Source: an uncultured Prevotellaceae bacterium (GTDB taxonomy: Bacteria > Bacteroidota > Bacteroidia > Bacteroidales > Muribaculaceae). Taken from it: 48,189 nt of DNA. Below, one piece after another: positions 9,631 to 17,113 of this stretch (the stretch's first letter is position 1; each line of letters opens with the position of its first letter). Position numbers and translations under genes: made by a program. The stretch lies in NCBI GenBank assembly GCA_947306175.1, contig CAMZFV010000023.1, positions 1-48,189 on the forward strand, written 5' to 3'. The notes under the pieces are model-generated. The model worked only from the letters and a program-made list of their open reading frames with translations, had not been told where the DNA came from and did no database searches.

Positions 9631-9680
9631 GATACTTTAACCATCTAATATCTGTTATCTAAAATCTATTATCTAAAGTC
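9631..9680. repeat. TTTAGATAAT-type intergenic repeat between cvpA and aroA
   Basis: On the minus strand this is a degenerate repetition of (T)AGAT(A/T)A units, a type common between Bacteroidales genes. It fills the whole cvpA-aroA gap and supplies the last codons and stop of cvpA (ACTTTAGATAA). Confidence 0.6.
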
Positions 9681-10238
9681 TGTCATCTCCTCGGTGGGTA
9701 CGGGTTCGATGAGGTCGCGGTAGAGTTTGAGGGAGTCGCTAGGCATCTTCTCGCTGCCCAAAACCATGGGCATCAGGTCGAGCGTGAACTCATAGGGCTT
9801 GTTCTTGAGCATGTGCTCGGTGCCGAAGGTTTCCATGTCGGGGTTGAAGGCATAGAGCAGATTCAGCACGAGGCTCAAGATGAACGCATACTTGAACATA
9901 AACAGCACTGATCCGCCTAATTTGTCGATGATACCGAGTTTAGCAGCATCCAGAGCACCCTTGAACAGCCGCATCACCAGTCTGATGACCAGCAGTACCA
10001 ATAGGAAAGTAAACGCCAGGGCCACGGTCTTGACGGTGATGCTGGCCAGAGGCCATGTCGCTGCACTGGGGACGAAGGAAAGGAAAATGTCCTTGGCCAG
10101 GTCGCCGCATTTGTAGCACAGCACAATCGCCACCACCCACGAGACGAGCGATGACAGCTGGCCGATGAAGCCCTTGCGGTAGCCCAGCACCAGGCCACCC
10201 AGCACAATCAGCAGGATAATAGCGTCAACAATGGTCAT
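9669..10238 (-). CDS. cvpA: CvpA-family membrane protein
   Basis: The 189-residue protein has four hydrophobic segments (about residues 3-20, 28-50, 65-90 and 105-128) and the family start MTIVDAIILLIVLGGLVLGYRKGF. CvpA proteins sit in the inner membrane and were first linked to colicin V production and later to envelope stress tolerance; their biochemical role is not settled. The C-terminal half is cytoplasmic or periplasmic and poorly conserved. The final residues (TDFR) are encoded inside an intergenic repeat, which suggests the natural C-terminus was trimmed or replaced when the repeat arrived. Confidence 0.85.
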   Translation of the reverse strand: MTIVDAIILLIVLGGLVLGYRKGFIGQLSSLVSWVVAIVLCYKCGDLAKDIFLSFVPSAATWPLASITVKTVALAFTFLLVLLVIRLVMRLFKGALDAAKLGIIDKLGGSVLFMFKYAFILSLVLNLLYAFNPDMETFGTEHMLKNKPYEFTLDLMPMVLGSEKMPSDSLKLYRDLIEPVPTEEMTDFR

Positions 10239-10261
10239 ATCCAGTATGTTTTATAATTGTA

Positions 10262-10283
10262 GAGACGCAAAACCTTGCGTCTC
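10262..10283. repeat. GAGACGCAA hairpin repeat
   Basis: GAGACGCAA (10262-10270) and TTGCGTCTC (10275-10283) form a perfect 9-bp stem around AACC, in the short gap between the GH25 gene and cvpA. There is no T-run, so it looks more like a dispersed hairpin repeat (similar ones occur in other bacterial genomes) than a strong terminator. It could still stabilise mRNA ends. Confidence 0.5.
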
Positions 10284-10288
10284 GATGA

Positions 10289-11032
10289 TTACTCATTTAG
10301 GAGAATGTCATCAATCCATCCATCCTTGCGGAAGCGGCACAGATCCACGTAGGCGTCGATGCCAGGGATGATGCCCGTCTCGCTGTACTGCCAGATCGTG
10401 TACTCGCCCTCCCAGTTGATTTCGGGCTCCTCGTTGGCGTAGCGTCCGATGTACAGGTGGTGGTTGTTGAAGTGGGGGTTCAGGTTCTTGTTATAGAATC
10501 CCATCGTGCTGTAAATCATGGGCCGCACACCGTAATGGTGCTCGGTCAACTCGCAAAACTTGTCCACGCTGTCGATGAGCTGGCTGCGCGACCAGTTGCC
10601 ACGCGACTCGACATCGAGCATGGGGATGAGGTCTTGCACCGACTTGAGGGCGAACTTGGAGAAATTATCAAACTGCTCGTCAATCGATGAGGTGGAGGAC
10701 AGGTAATGATAACTGCCCACGAGCAGGCCGTAGCGGCGGGCCTGGGTGATGTTATGGGCATAATGGGGCGAACGGTAGGTGGAGCCTTCGGTAGCTTTGA
10801 TATAGACAAAGCGGATGTCCTTGTCGCTGCTCACCTTTTTCCAGTCGATATAGCCCTGATGGCTGGAGATGTCGATGCCGTCATATTTAGCCTCCACATT
10901 GCGGGGTGCCACTTGCCGTTTGCCGCGTGCTTTACTGCCCATGCTCTGGCAAGAACACAACACGACCATTGCCGTCAGCATTACCGCCAGCAATGGTCTT
11001 ATCGGTTGGTTATGTCTTGTCAGCTGTCTCAT
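10289..11032 (-). CDS. GH25 muramidase (lysozyme), putative lipoprotein
   Basis: The 247-residue protein carries a glycoside hydrolase family 25 domain from about residue 49. It starts DGIDISSHQGYIDW, followed by FVYIKATEGSTYRSPHY, then LDVES, YST, WQYSE and a final DLCRF, all typical GH25 landmarks including the catalytic acidic residues near the DxD and DVE motifs. GH25 enzymes cut the MurNAc-GlcNAc bond of peptidoglycan. The N-terminus has a hydrophobic stretch ending LCSC at 25-28, so Cys28 could be lipidated and the enzyme membrane anchored. It lies directly downstream of a second, larger GH25 gene. It could act in wall remodelling or against competing bacteria; context does not decide. 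Confidence 0.9.
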   Translation of the reverse strand: MRQLTRHNQPIRPLLAVMLTAMVVLCSCQSMGSKARGKRQVAPRNVEAKYDGIDISSHQGYIDWKKVSSDKDIRFVYIKATEGSTYRSPHYAHNITQARRYGLLVGSYHYLSSTSSIDEQFDNFSKFALKSVQDLIPMLDVESRGNWSRSQLIDSVDKFCELTEHHYGVRPMIYSTMGFYNKNLNPHFNNHHLYIGRYANEEPEINWEGEYTIWQYSETGIIPGIDAYVDLCRFRKDGWIDDILLNE

Positions 11033-11071
11033 AGTTGCTGATTGGGTTATGGTGTCTCCAGCGTGGGGGCA

Positions 11072-11087
11072 CCGTCACCCGTGACGG
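11072..11087. repeat. Short hairpin between the two GH25 genes
   Basis: CCGTCA (11072-11077) pairs with TGACGG (11082-11087) in the 78-nt gap between the two GH25 genes. It has no T-run, so a processing or pausing role is only a possibility. Confidence 0.35.
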
Positions 11088-11110
11088 CAGCCCAGGCACC
11101 GCGTCTGTCG

Positions 11111-12688
11111 TTAATCGTTGTCGGCAGAGCTCTTGTTGGTCTTGCGGCCTTTCTGCTGGGCGGCGCGTATGCTGTCGTTGCGTTGCGACTGGGTCAGCTT
11201 GGAGGGACTGGTCTGCATGAGGCTGGTTGCCTTCTTGGTGCCCTGCTTGGAAGCATTTTTCTTTTGTTGCTCCTGTTGCTGACGAACTTGGCGTGCAGCC
11301 TCTTTGCGCTGGGCTTTCTCTTCGGCTTGACGCTTGGCTTCAGCTTCTTGAGCTTTTTTGCGTGCTTCGGCCTTTTTCTGAGTTTCAGCCTTCTCACGCT
11401 CTTTTTTCTCCTTTTCAAGCTTCTTTTGTCTCTCCTGTTCAGCTACCTTCTTGTCGTGCTCCTGTTTCTTTTTCTCTTTTTCGGCTTTCTTTTTGGCCTC
11501 TTCTTGTTGTTGCTTGGTAGGCTTAGGAGCTTCTTTGGGCTTCTGCTCAGTCATGTTGACAGTGGTGGGTTTCTCCTTATGCTCTACCGATTCTATCACG
11601 CTGGGATTCTTGGGCTTGTGCTTGCTAGGCTCATACAGGATGTCGTTGATGGAATGGCCCTTGGCAAAGCGGCTCAAGTCCACCTCACCACGGTTCTCCT
11701 TTACGGCAGCCTTAAAGATGCCACAGTCCGAAAATTGCCAAATGATCCAGGGATAGTTGATGTTGGGTGCCGAAGAGTTGTTGTACTTGGCGATGAATAA
11801 GGGATAATTGGCAAAGGCGCGGCCCAGGTTGGACGTGAAGAACTTCTCGCTGGTGTAGATGAGCGGCTTGCAACCGTAATAGTCTTCCAGCAGGTCGGCA
11901 AACACCTTGAGGCTGTCCCGCAGTTGTTGGGAACTCCAGGGCTTGAGCTTCTCGACGTCGATGACGGGCAGCAGGTCCTGCTCCTCGCGCTTGGCCGTCT
12001 TGATGAAGTTTTGGAACTGCTTGACGGCGCTGCTCTTGGTGGACAGGAAGTGGTAGCTACCTACCTTGAAGCCGTGCTTCTTGGCATTGCGGATATTCTC
12101 CTGGTAGCGGGGGTCGATGTAGTCTGCTCCCTCGGTAGCCTTGATGTAAACGAACTTGATTTTGGGATTTTTCTTCAGCTCGGCCCAGTTGATATATCCC
12201 TGATGCTTGGAGACATCAATGCCATCAAACTGCACAACGTTGGGATCCATGGGAATCTTCTTTGGAGTGGCAGGCGCAGCCTTCTTGGCCGTGTCATTAA
12301 CTGGCGCGTTGGGATCCTTCACGTTGTCGTCTTTTTTGTCGACAGGCTTATCATCCTTTTTATCCGCTGGCTTGGCTGCGGCATTTTTTGTGTCAACAGC
12401 CTTGGCCGGAACGTTATTCTTGTTGTCGGCGGGCTTGGTTGCAGCGTTCTTGTTTTTATTATTGTCGGTCGTGCCCTTAGCGGCCGCGGCTTTCTTCTTG
12501 TCGTCGTCCTTCTTGGCAGTGGCATCCTTGGCCGCGTTCTTGTTGTCGTCCTTCTTGTTATTCTTGCTGACCCGCTCGCGTGTGGGCTTATTGATATCGG
12601 TGTGCTGGGGTGCTCCCGCCGCCATCAGGGGATGCAGCGAGAGTGATAAGGTAATCAGAATAATATATAAAAATGACGTCTTAAACAT
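11111..12688 (-). CDS. GH25 muramidase with low-complexity N- and C-terminal arms
   Basis: The 525-residue exported protein has three parts. A signal peptide (to about residue 24) is followed by a Lys/Asn/Asp/Ala-rich disordered arm (about 38-145) with repeated KPADKK-type units. The GH25 domain spans about 155-355 and is recognised by DGIDVSKHQGYINW, FVYIKATEGADY, VGSYHF, LPVIDVE and WQFSD. The C-terminal arm (about 375-500) is almost entirely Lys/Glu/Gln/Arg and predicts a long charged helix or coiled coil. The catalytic domain should cleave peptidoglycan glycan strands. The arms may bind the wall or DNA or space the enzyme from the membrane. It has a strong promoter and heads the run of leftward genes below it. 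Confidence 0.9.
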   Translation of the reverse strand: MFKTSFLYIILITLSLSLHPLMAAGAPQHTDINKPTRERVSKNNKKDDNKNAAKDATAKKDDDKKKAAAAKGTTDNNKNKNAATKPADNKNNVPAKAVDTKNAAAKPADKKDDKPVDKKDDNVKDPNAPVNDTAKKAAPATPKKIPMDPNVVQFDGIDVSKHQGYINWAELKKNPKIKFVYIKATEGADYIDPRYQENIRNAKKHGFKVGSYHFLSTKSSAVKQFQNFIKTAKREEQDLLPVIDVEKLKPWSSQQLRDSLKVFADLLEDYYGCKPLIYTSEKFFTSNLGRAFANYPLFIAKYNNSSAPNINYPWIIWQFSDCGIFKAAVKENRGEVDLSRFAKGHSINDILYEPSKHKPKNPSVIESVEHKEKPTTVNMTEQKPKEAPKPTKQQQEEAKKKAEKEKKKQEHDKKVAEQERQKKLEKEKKEREKAETQKKAEARKKAQEAEAKRQAEEKAQRKEAARQVRQQQEQQKKNASKQGTKKATSLMQTSPSKLTQSQRNDSIRAAQQKGRKTNKSSADND

Positions 12689-12733
12689 ATCTATAAAAAA
12701 CCATTGCTAATGTGTTTCGGAGTAAAGTGGCTG

Positions 12734-12764
12734 CAAAGTTACGAAAAATCGAGAGAAGAACAAA
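12734..12764 (-). promoter_or_regulatory. Promoter of the large GH25 gene
   Basis: On the minus strand TTTG (12761-12764), 19 nt, then TAACTTTG (12734-12741). It sits 46 nt upstream of the start codon and matches the Bacteroidetes consensus well. Confidence 0.65.
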
Positions 12765-12821
12765 ATTTTTTTTTGCTCTTCCGAGATGCAGTAACTTCAG
12801 CGACAGCCAATGAAATAAAGC

Positions 12822-12899
12822 TCAAATGTGTTTTTTCGCTAAAAAATGCGAAAAGTCTTGTCTTGTCAACTGCAATGTGTAGAGAAATCACTATCTTTG
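12822..12899 (+). repeat. 78-bp promoter repeat, copy A
   Basis: This segment matches 14445-14522 at 71 of 78 positions with no gap. It contains a TTTTCGC...GCGAAAA hairpin (about 12833-12854) and ends exactly in the -7 box TATCTTTG (12892-12899). Copy A lies upstream of the AlbA_2 gene, copy B upstream of rnr. Confidence 0.85.
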
Positions 12900-13017
12900 C
12901 CTAGCGGCTGCAGATTAATCATAATTAAGCAGAATATTATATATTCTCATATGGTTAAGATATGAAAAACCATTATTGGAGTATCAATAAAAGCAGTAAC
13001 AAAAACGCTAGTTAAAC

Positions 13018-14376
13018 ATGAACAAGATAAAACCGAAGGAGTGCCAAAACGTAGAGTTCAAGAGGTGCTGGAATGACAAATATCTGGAGTGGATTTGCGG
13101 TTTTGCGAATGCGCAGGGTGCCGTGATGTACTTTGGCGTGGATGACAACCACGAGGTGGTGGGCCTGAAAAACACAGAGAAATTGCTGGAAGACATCCCT
13201 AACAAAATAGTCAACTTCATGGGGCTGGTAGTGGATGTGAATCTATATGAGCAGAACGAATTGGAATATATCGAAGTGGTAGTAGAGCCCAGCAATGTAC
13301 CTATCAGTTTCAAAGGGAAATATTACTATCGCTCTGGTAGCACGATGCAAGAACTGAATGGAACTGCGTTGCAGAAGTTTGTCATGAAGAAGATGGGGCG
13401 TACTTGGGACGACATCCCGAATGATTTTGCTACAGTTAAAGACCTGGATCGTCAAGCCATCAAGTTCTTCCTCGACAACGGCATTGAGGCAGGACGAATT
13501 GACAAGAGTGAAGCTCGTTCCTCTACCCAGCGAGTCATCGAGAACTTAGGACTTATTACTGAGGATGGCAAGTTGAAGAATGCCGCATTGCTGTTATTTG
13601 CCAAGAATCCGCGCAAATACTTTACTTGTGTGGAGTTCAAGATAGGACGTTTCAGACATGATGAGTCTGATTTGATTATCCAGGATGTGATAGAGGGTAA
13701 CATTATCCAGATGACGGATCGTGTGGTGAAAGTGTTGAAAGCAAAATACCTGACGTCACCAATCCATTATGAGAATATGAAACGTAAGGAACCACTGGAA
13801 GTGCCTGAAGATGCGTTGCGCGAGATACTCTATAATAGTATAGCTCATAAGGATTATACGGGTGCACCTATCCAGATGCGTGTATGGGACGATTATGTGG
13901 AAATATGGAACGAGGGCGAATTGCCAATGGGATTGACACCTGAGACTCTGTTGAAGAAGCATTCGTCGCATCCTAGAAACAAGAACATAGCCAATGCATT
14001 CTTCAAAGCGGGATTTATTGAATCATGGGGACGTGGCTATGAAAAGATTCGCAATGGTTTTGAGAACGCCGGTCTGCCCATGCCGAAAATTGAGGTGGTA
14101 GAAGGTGGCATAAGGGTGACGTTCAAGAGGAGAAATGTAAGTAATTCTGCCCAAACTCTGCCCAAACATCGCCCAAACATCGCCCAAACTCCGCCCGAAC
14201 AGCTTCTCCAGTTCATAAAGGAAAATCCAGCGATAACCAAAAGCGAATTGGCAAAGAGGATGGGACGAGGAGAACGAACCATCCAAGATTATCTTCGCAA
14301 ACTGAAAGCAGAGAATCGTATCCGTCGAATAGGCTCTGCAACATTTGGAGGATATTGGGAGATTGTGGATGAGTAA
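13018..14376 (+). CDS. AlbA_2 / HATPase-type transcriptional regulator
   Basis: The 452-residue protein has the three-part layout of Bacteroidetes 'ATP-binding, RecG-related' regulators. An AlbA_2 (Schlafen-AlbA) nucleic-acid domain covers about residues 11-125 (NVEFKR, CGFANAQGAVMYFGVDD). A histidine-kinase-like ATPase core covers about 265-360 (DALREILYNSIAHKDY, then SWGRGYEKI). A winged-helix tail covers about 395-450 (ITKSELAKRMGRGERTIQDYL). Such proteins probably sense a nucleotide or stress signal and regulate neighbouring genes; some occur near defence genes. The linker between ATPase and winged helix is encoded by five 11-nt tandem repeats (14146-14200), which could switch the reading frame. 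The gene is bracketed by 78-bp direct repeats. Confidence 0.85.
   Translation: MNKIKPKECQNVEFKRCWNDKYLEWICGFANAQGAVMYFGVDDNHEVVGLKNTEKLLEDIPNKIVNFMGLVVDVNLYEQNELEYIEVVVEPSNVPISFKGKYYYRSGSTMQELNGTALQKFVMKKMGRTWDDIPNDFATVKDLDRQAIKFFLDNGIEAGRIDKSEARSSTQRVIENLGLITEDGKLKNAALLLFAKNPRKYFTCVEFKIGRFRHDESDLIIQDVIEGNIIQMTDRVVKVLKAKYLTSPIHYENMKRKEPLEVPEDALREILYNSIAHKDYTGAPIQMRVWDDYVEIWNEGELPMGLTPETLLKKHSSHPRNKNIANAFFKAGFIESWGRGYEKIRNGFENAGLPMPKIEVVEGGIRVTFKRRNVSNSAQTLPKHRPNIAQTPPEQLLQFIKENPAITKSELAKRMGRGERTIQDYLRKLKAENRIRRIGSATFGGYWEIVDE
14146..14200 (+). repeat. Five 11-nt tandem repeats inside the AlbA_2 gene
   Basis: Units at 14146, 14157, 14168, 14179 and 14190 read TCTGCCCAAAC, TCTGCCCAAAC, ATCGCCCAAAC, ATCGCCCAAAC, TCCGCCCGAAC. 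Since 11 is not a multiple of 3, gain or loss of one unit changes the frame of the winged-helix part. Confidence 0.85.
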
Positions 14377-14444
14377 AAGAGCAACGTAGCAGCTTCGGCA
14401 TAGCCAACGTTGCAAAAAACTGCTATTGACGTCATTCTCATTTG

Positions 14445-14522
14445 TCAAATGTGTTTTTTCGCTAAAAAATGCGAAAAGTCTTGCTTTGTCAACTATAATG
14501 TGGGGATAAATCACTATCTTTG
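14445..14522 (+). repeat. 78-bp promoter repeat, copy B (rnr promoter)
   Basis: Second copy of the repeat at 12822-12899, ending in the -7 box TATCTTTG (14515-14522), which lies 42 nt before the rnr start codon. The TTTG at 14485-14488 is too far (26 nt) to be a standard -33 element. Confidence 0.85.
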
Positions 14523-14564
14523 TAGGATTGACAAAAACCCAAACGAAATAAAACAGTACAATAT

Positions 14565-16979
14565 ATGGCACGAAAAAGCGGATTACAATCGTTGAAACAG
14601 GAACGTCGTGAGTTCCACGACAGGGTCATCAACTTCTTTAATGAGCAGGGCGAGGCGTCGTTCAACTATAAACAGGTGTCGGCAGCCGTGGGTGCCAATA
14701 CGCCCAAGCGCCGCATGCTCATCGTCGAGATTTTGGAGGAATTGGCCGTTGACGGCTTCCTCACCCATATGGGTGTCGGCAGCTACAAAGCGGTGAACCG
14801 TTCATCGGTGGCCGAGGGTATCTTCATCCGCCGCAGCAACGGCAAGAACAGTGTGGACACGGCCAGCGACGACGGCCTACCCATCATGGTGGCTGAGCGC
14901 AACTCGATGCATGCCCTCAACGGTGACCGCGTGCTGGTACACATCAGCGCCGCCCGTCACGGCATGGAGCCCGAGGCGGTGGTTGTCAAGATCCTGGAAC
15001 GCAAGGAGCAGGTCTTTGTGGGCACCCTGCAGGTGATGAAATACTTCGCCCAGCTGGCTACCGACAGCAAGTTCCTGCCGACCGACATTTTTATCCCGCT
15101 GGACAAGCTGGCTGGTGGCCGGACGGGCGACAAGGTCGTTGTCAAAGTGATCGACTGGCCCGAGGATGCCAATGCTCCCATCGGCGAGGTGGTTGACGTG
15201 CTGGGCGTCGCTGGCGAGAACAACGCCGAGATCCATGCTATCCTTGCCGAGTTCGGCTTGCCCTACAAGTATCCCGAGAATGTCACCGAGGCCGCCGAGG
15301 CGCTGGATGCAGGCATTACCCCCGAGGAGATCGCCAAGCGCCGCGACATGCGCGATGTGACGACGTTCACCATCGACCCCGCCGATGCCAAGGACTATGA
15401 CGACGCCTTGTCGATCGAAAAACTCAAGAACGGCAACTGGGAAATCGGTGTCCATATCGCCGACGTGAGCCACTACGTTACCCCAGGCTCCATCATCGAC
15501 AAAGAAGCCTATGAGCGTGCCACCTCGGTCTATCTGGTGGACCGCACCATACCGATGCTGCCCGAGAAGCTGTGCAACAACATCTGCTCGTTGCGCCCCG
15601 ATGAAGACAAACTCACCCACTCGGTCGTTATGGAAATGGATGCCGAGGCCAAGGTGAAGAAGTACAAGATATGTCACACGGTGACGCGCAGCAACAGGCG
15701 TTTCTCCTACGAGGAGGCGCAGCACATCCTGGAGACCGGCAAGGGTGACCTGGCCGAGGAACTGGCCGTGCTCAACGAGATGGCCAAGCAGTTGAGGAAA
15801 CGCCGCTTTGAGGAAGGCGGCTCGGTGTCCTTCAACCGCGAGGAAATCAAGTTTGACATCGACGAGACGGGCAAGCCCACCGCGGTGCATGTCCATGTGG
15901 CCCAGGACGCCAACAAGCTCATCGAGGAGTTCATGCTGCTGGCCAACTGTAAGGTAGCCGAGCACATCGGCAAGGTGCCCAAGAATAAGACTGCCAAGGC
16001 GATGGTCTATCGTGTACACGACCAGCCCGACCTCGACAAGTTGCAGAACTTCGCCGACATCGCCGCCCACTTTGGCTATAAGGTACGCACCAAAGGCTCT
16101 GGCCGCGACATCAACAAGTCGATCAACAAGATGCTGGAGCAGGCCAAGGGCAAGCCCGAGGAGGAGATGCTCTCCATCCTCGCCATCCGCTCGATGGCCA
16201 AGGCTGTCTATAGCGCGACCAACATCGGCCACTACGGCTTGGCATTTGACTACTATACCCACTTCACCTCGCCCATCCGCCGCTATCCCGACTTGACGGT
16301 ACACCGCCTGCTCGACATCTATGCCGCGGGAGGCAAGAGCGTTGACCCCGTTAAGCTCGAGGACCAGTGCAAGCACATGAGTGCCCAGGAGCAGCTGGCC
16401 GCCAATGCTGAGCGCGCCTCCATCAAGTATAAGGAGGTGGAATTCATGGGACAGCGCTTGGGCGGCGTGTTCACGGGCCATATCTCGGGTGTGACCGAGT
16501 GGGGCCTGTATGTGGAGCTCGACGAGACCCATTGCGAGGGTCTGGTGGGCATCCGTGGCCTGGATGACGACTTCTATGAGTTCGACGAGAAGAACTACTG
16601 CATACGTGGCCGCCGCCGTGGCAAGGTCTATCGATTGGGCGACAACATTACCATCCAGGTGGCGCGTGCCGACCTGATCAAAAAGCAGCTTGACTTTGTT
16701 CTGGTTGACAAGGAGAATCCCGCTGGTACCCACCGCATCGACCGTGAGCCCATCACCGAGCAGAACAGCCGCAGCACGGGAGAACGCTTATCGCGTGACG
16801 AGCGCCAGCGCCAGCAGTACGAAGGCGGTAGCGCCTCCCGCCGCCAGCAGCGCGGGGCCCGTGGCAATTCCACCCGCCGTCAGGCTCGTGAAGCCCGCGA
16901 TGCCAGGCCCGAACGACCTGGCCGCCCCCGCAGGCCTAAACCCACCCGCTCGGGAAAACCCCGTGGCCGTAAGAAATAG
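14565..16979 (+). CDS. rnr: Ribonuclease R
   Basis: RNase R is a processive 3'-5' exoribonuclease that degrades structured RNA in the cytosol. The 804-residue protein has the expected order: an N-terminal helix-turn-helix-like region, cold-shock domains (about 75-230), the RNB catalytic domain from about 255 with the metal-binding motif DPADAKDYDDALS, and a C-terminal S1 domain (GVFTGHISGVTEWGLYVEL). The last 70 residues are an Arg/Pro/Gly-rich basic tail, as in many RNase R proteins, probably for RNA binding. The ATG at 14565 is the first good start after the promoter. Confidence 0.96.
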   Translation: MARKSGLQSLKQERREFHDRVINFFNEQGEASFNYKQVSAAVGANTPKRRMLIVEILEELAVDGFLTHMGVGSYKAVNRSSVAEGIFIRRSNGKNSVDTASDDGLPIMVAERNSMHALNGDRVLVHISAARHGMEPEAVVVKILERKEQVFVGTLQVMKYFAQLATDSKFLPTDIFIPLDKLAGGRTGDKVVVKVIDWPEDANAPIGEVVDVLGVAGENNAEIHAILAEFGLPYKYPENVTEAAEALDAGITPEEIAKRRDMRDVTTFTIDPADAKDYDDALSIEKLKNGNWEIGVHIADVSHYVTPGSIIDKEAYERATSVYLVDRTIPMLPEKLCNNICSLRPDEDKLTHSVVMEMDAEAKVKKYKICHTVTRSNRRFSYEEAQHILETGKGDLAEELAVLNEMAKQLRKRRFEEGGSVSFNREEIKFDIDETGKPTAVHVHVAQDANKLIEEFMLLANCKVAEHIGKVPKNKTAKAMVYRVHDQPDLDKLQNFADIAAHFGYKVRTKGSGRDINKSINKMLEQAKGKPEEEMLSILAIRSMAKAVYSATNIGHYGLAFDYYTHFTSPIRRYPDLTVHRLLDIYAAGGKSVDPVKLEDQCKHMSAQEQLAANAERASIKYKEVEFMGQRLGGVFTGHISGVTEWGLYVELDETHCEGLVGIRGLDDDFYEFDEKNYCIRGRRRGKVYRLGDNITIQVARADLIKKQLDFVLVDKENPAGTHRIDREPITEQNSRSTGERLSRDERQRQQYEGGSASRRQQRGARGNSTRRQAREARDARPERPGRPRRPKPTRSGKPRGRKK

Positions 16980-17013
16980 GCTTTAGGTTTTAGGCATTAG
17001 GCTTTAGGTGTTT
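16979..17013 (+). repeat. TTTAGG-type intergenic repeat
   Basis: After the rnr stop the sequence reads GGCTTTAGGTTTTAGGCATTAGGCTTTAGG, a degenerate (N)TTAGG repetition. The same type occurs at 20466-20506 and 41244-41280, in each case just after a stop codon or before an operon start. Confidence 0.7.
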
Positions 17014-17040
17014 GGTTTTTGCGAGGCGAAGCCAATGTTT

Positions 17041-17098
17041 TTAGTTTAATTCGTGTAATTCGTAGTTATAACAACTGAGAACTGAAAAGCAACATAAG
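17041..17098 (+). repeat. AATTCGTAGTT and AACTGA intergenic repeats before mtaB
   Basis: 17041-17067 ends TAATTCGTAGTT and is half of the palindromic repeat seen complete at 41596, 42508 and 43478. It is followed by CAACTGAGAACTGAAAAGC, a member of the AACTGA leader family. These repeats run right up to the coding sequence of mtaB. Confidence 0.6.
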
Positions 17099-17113
17099 GT
17101 AAAGCTCGAGACG

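Noticed and set aside
14877..16733. A 618-codon open frame on the minus strand opposite rnr
   Set aside because: It is antisense to a gene with strong codon bias; the composition (Val/Leu/His-rich, no domain) is what a shadow of a high-GC3 gene gives.
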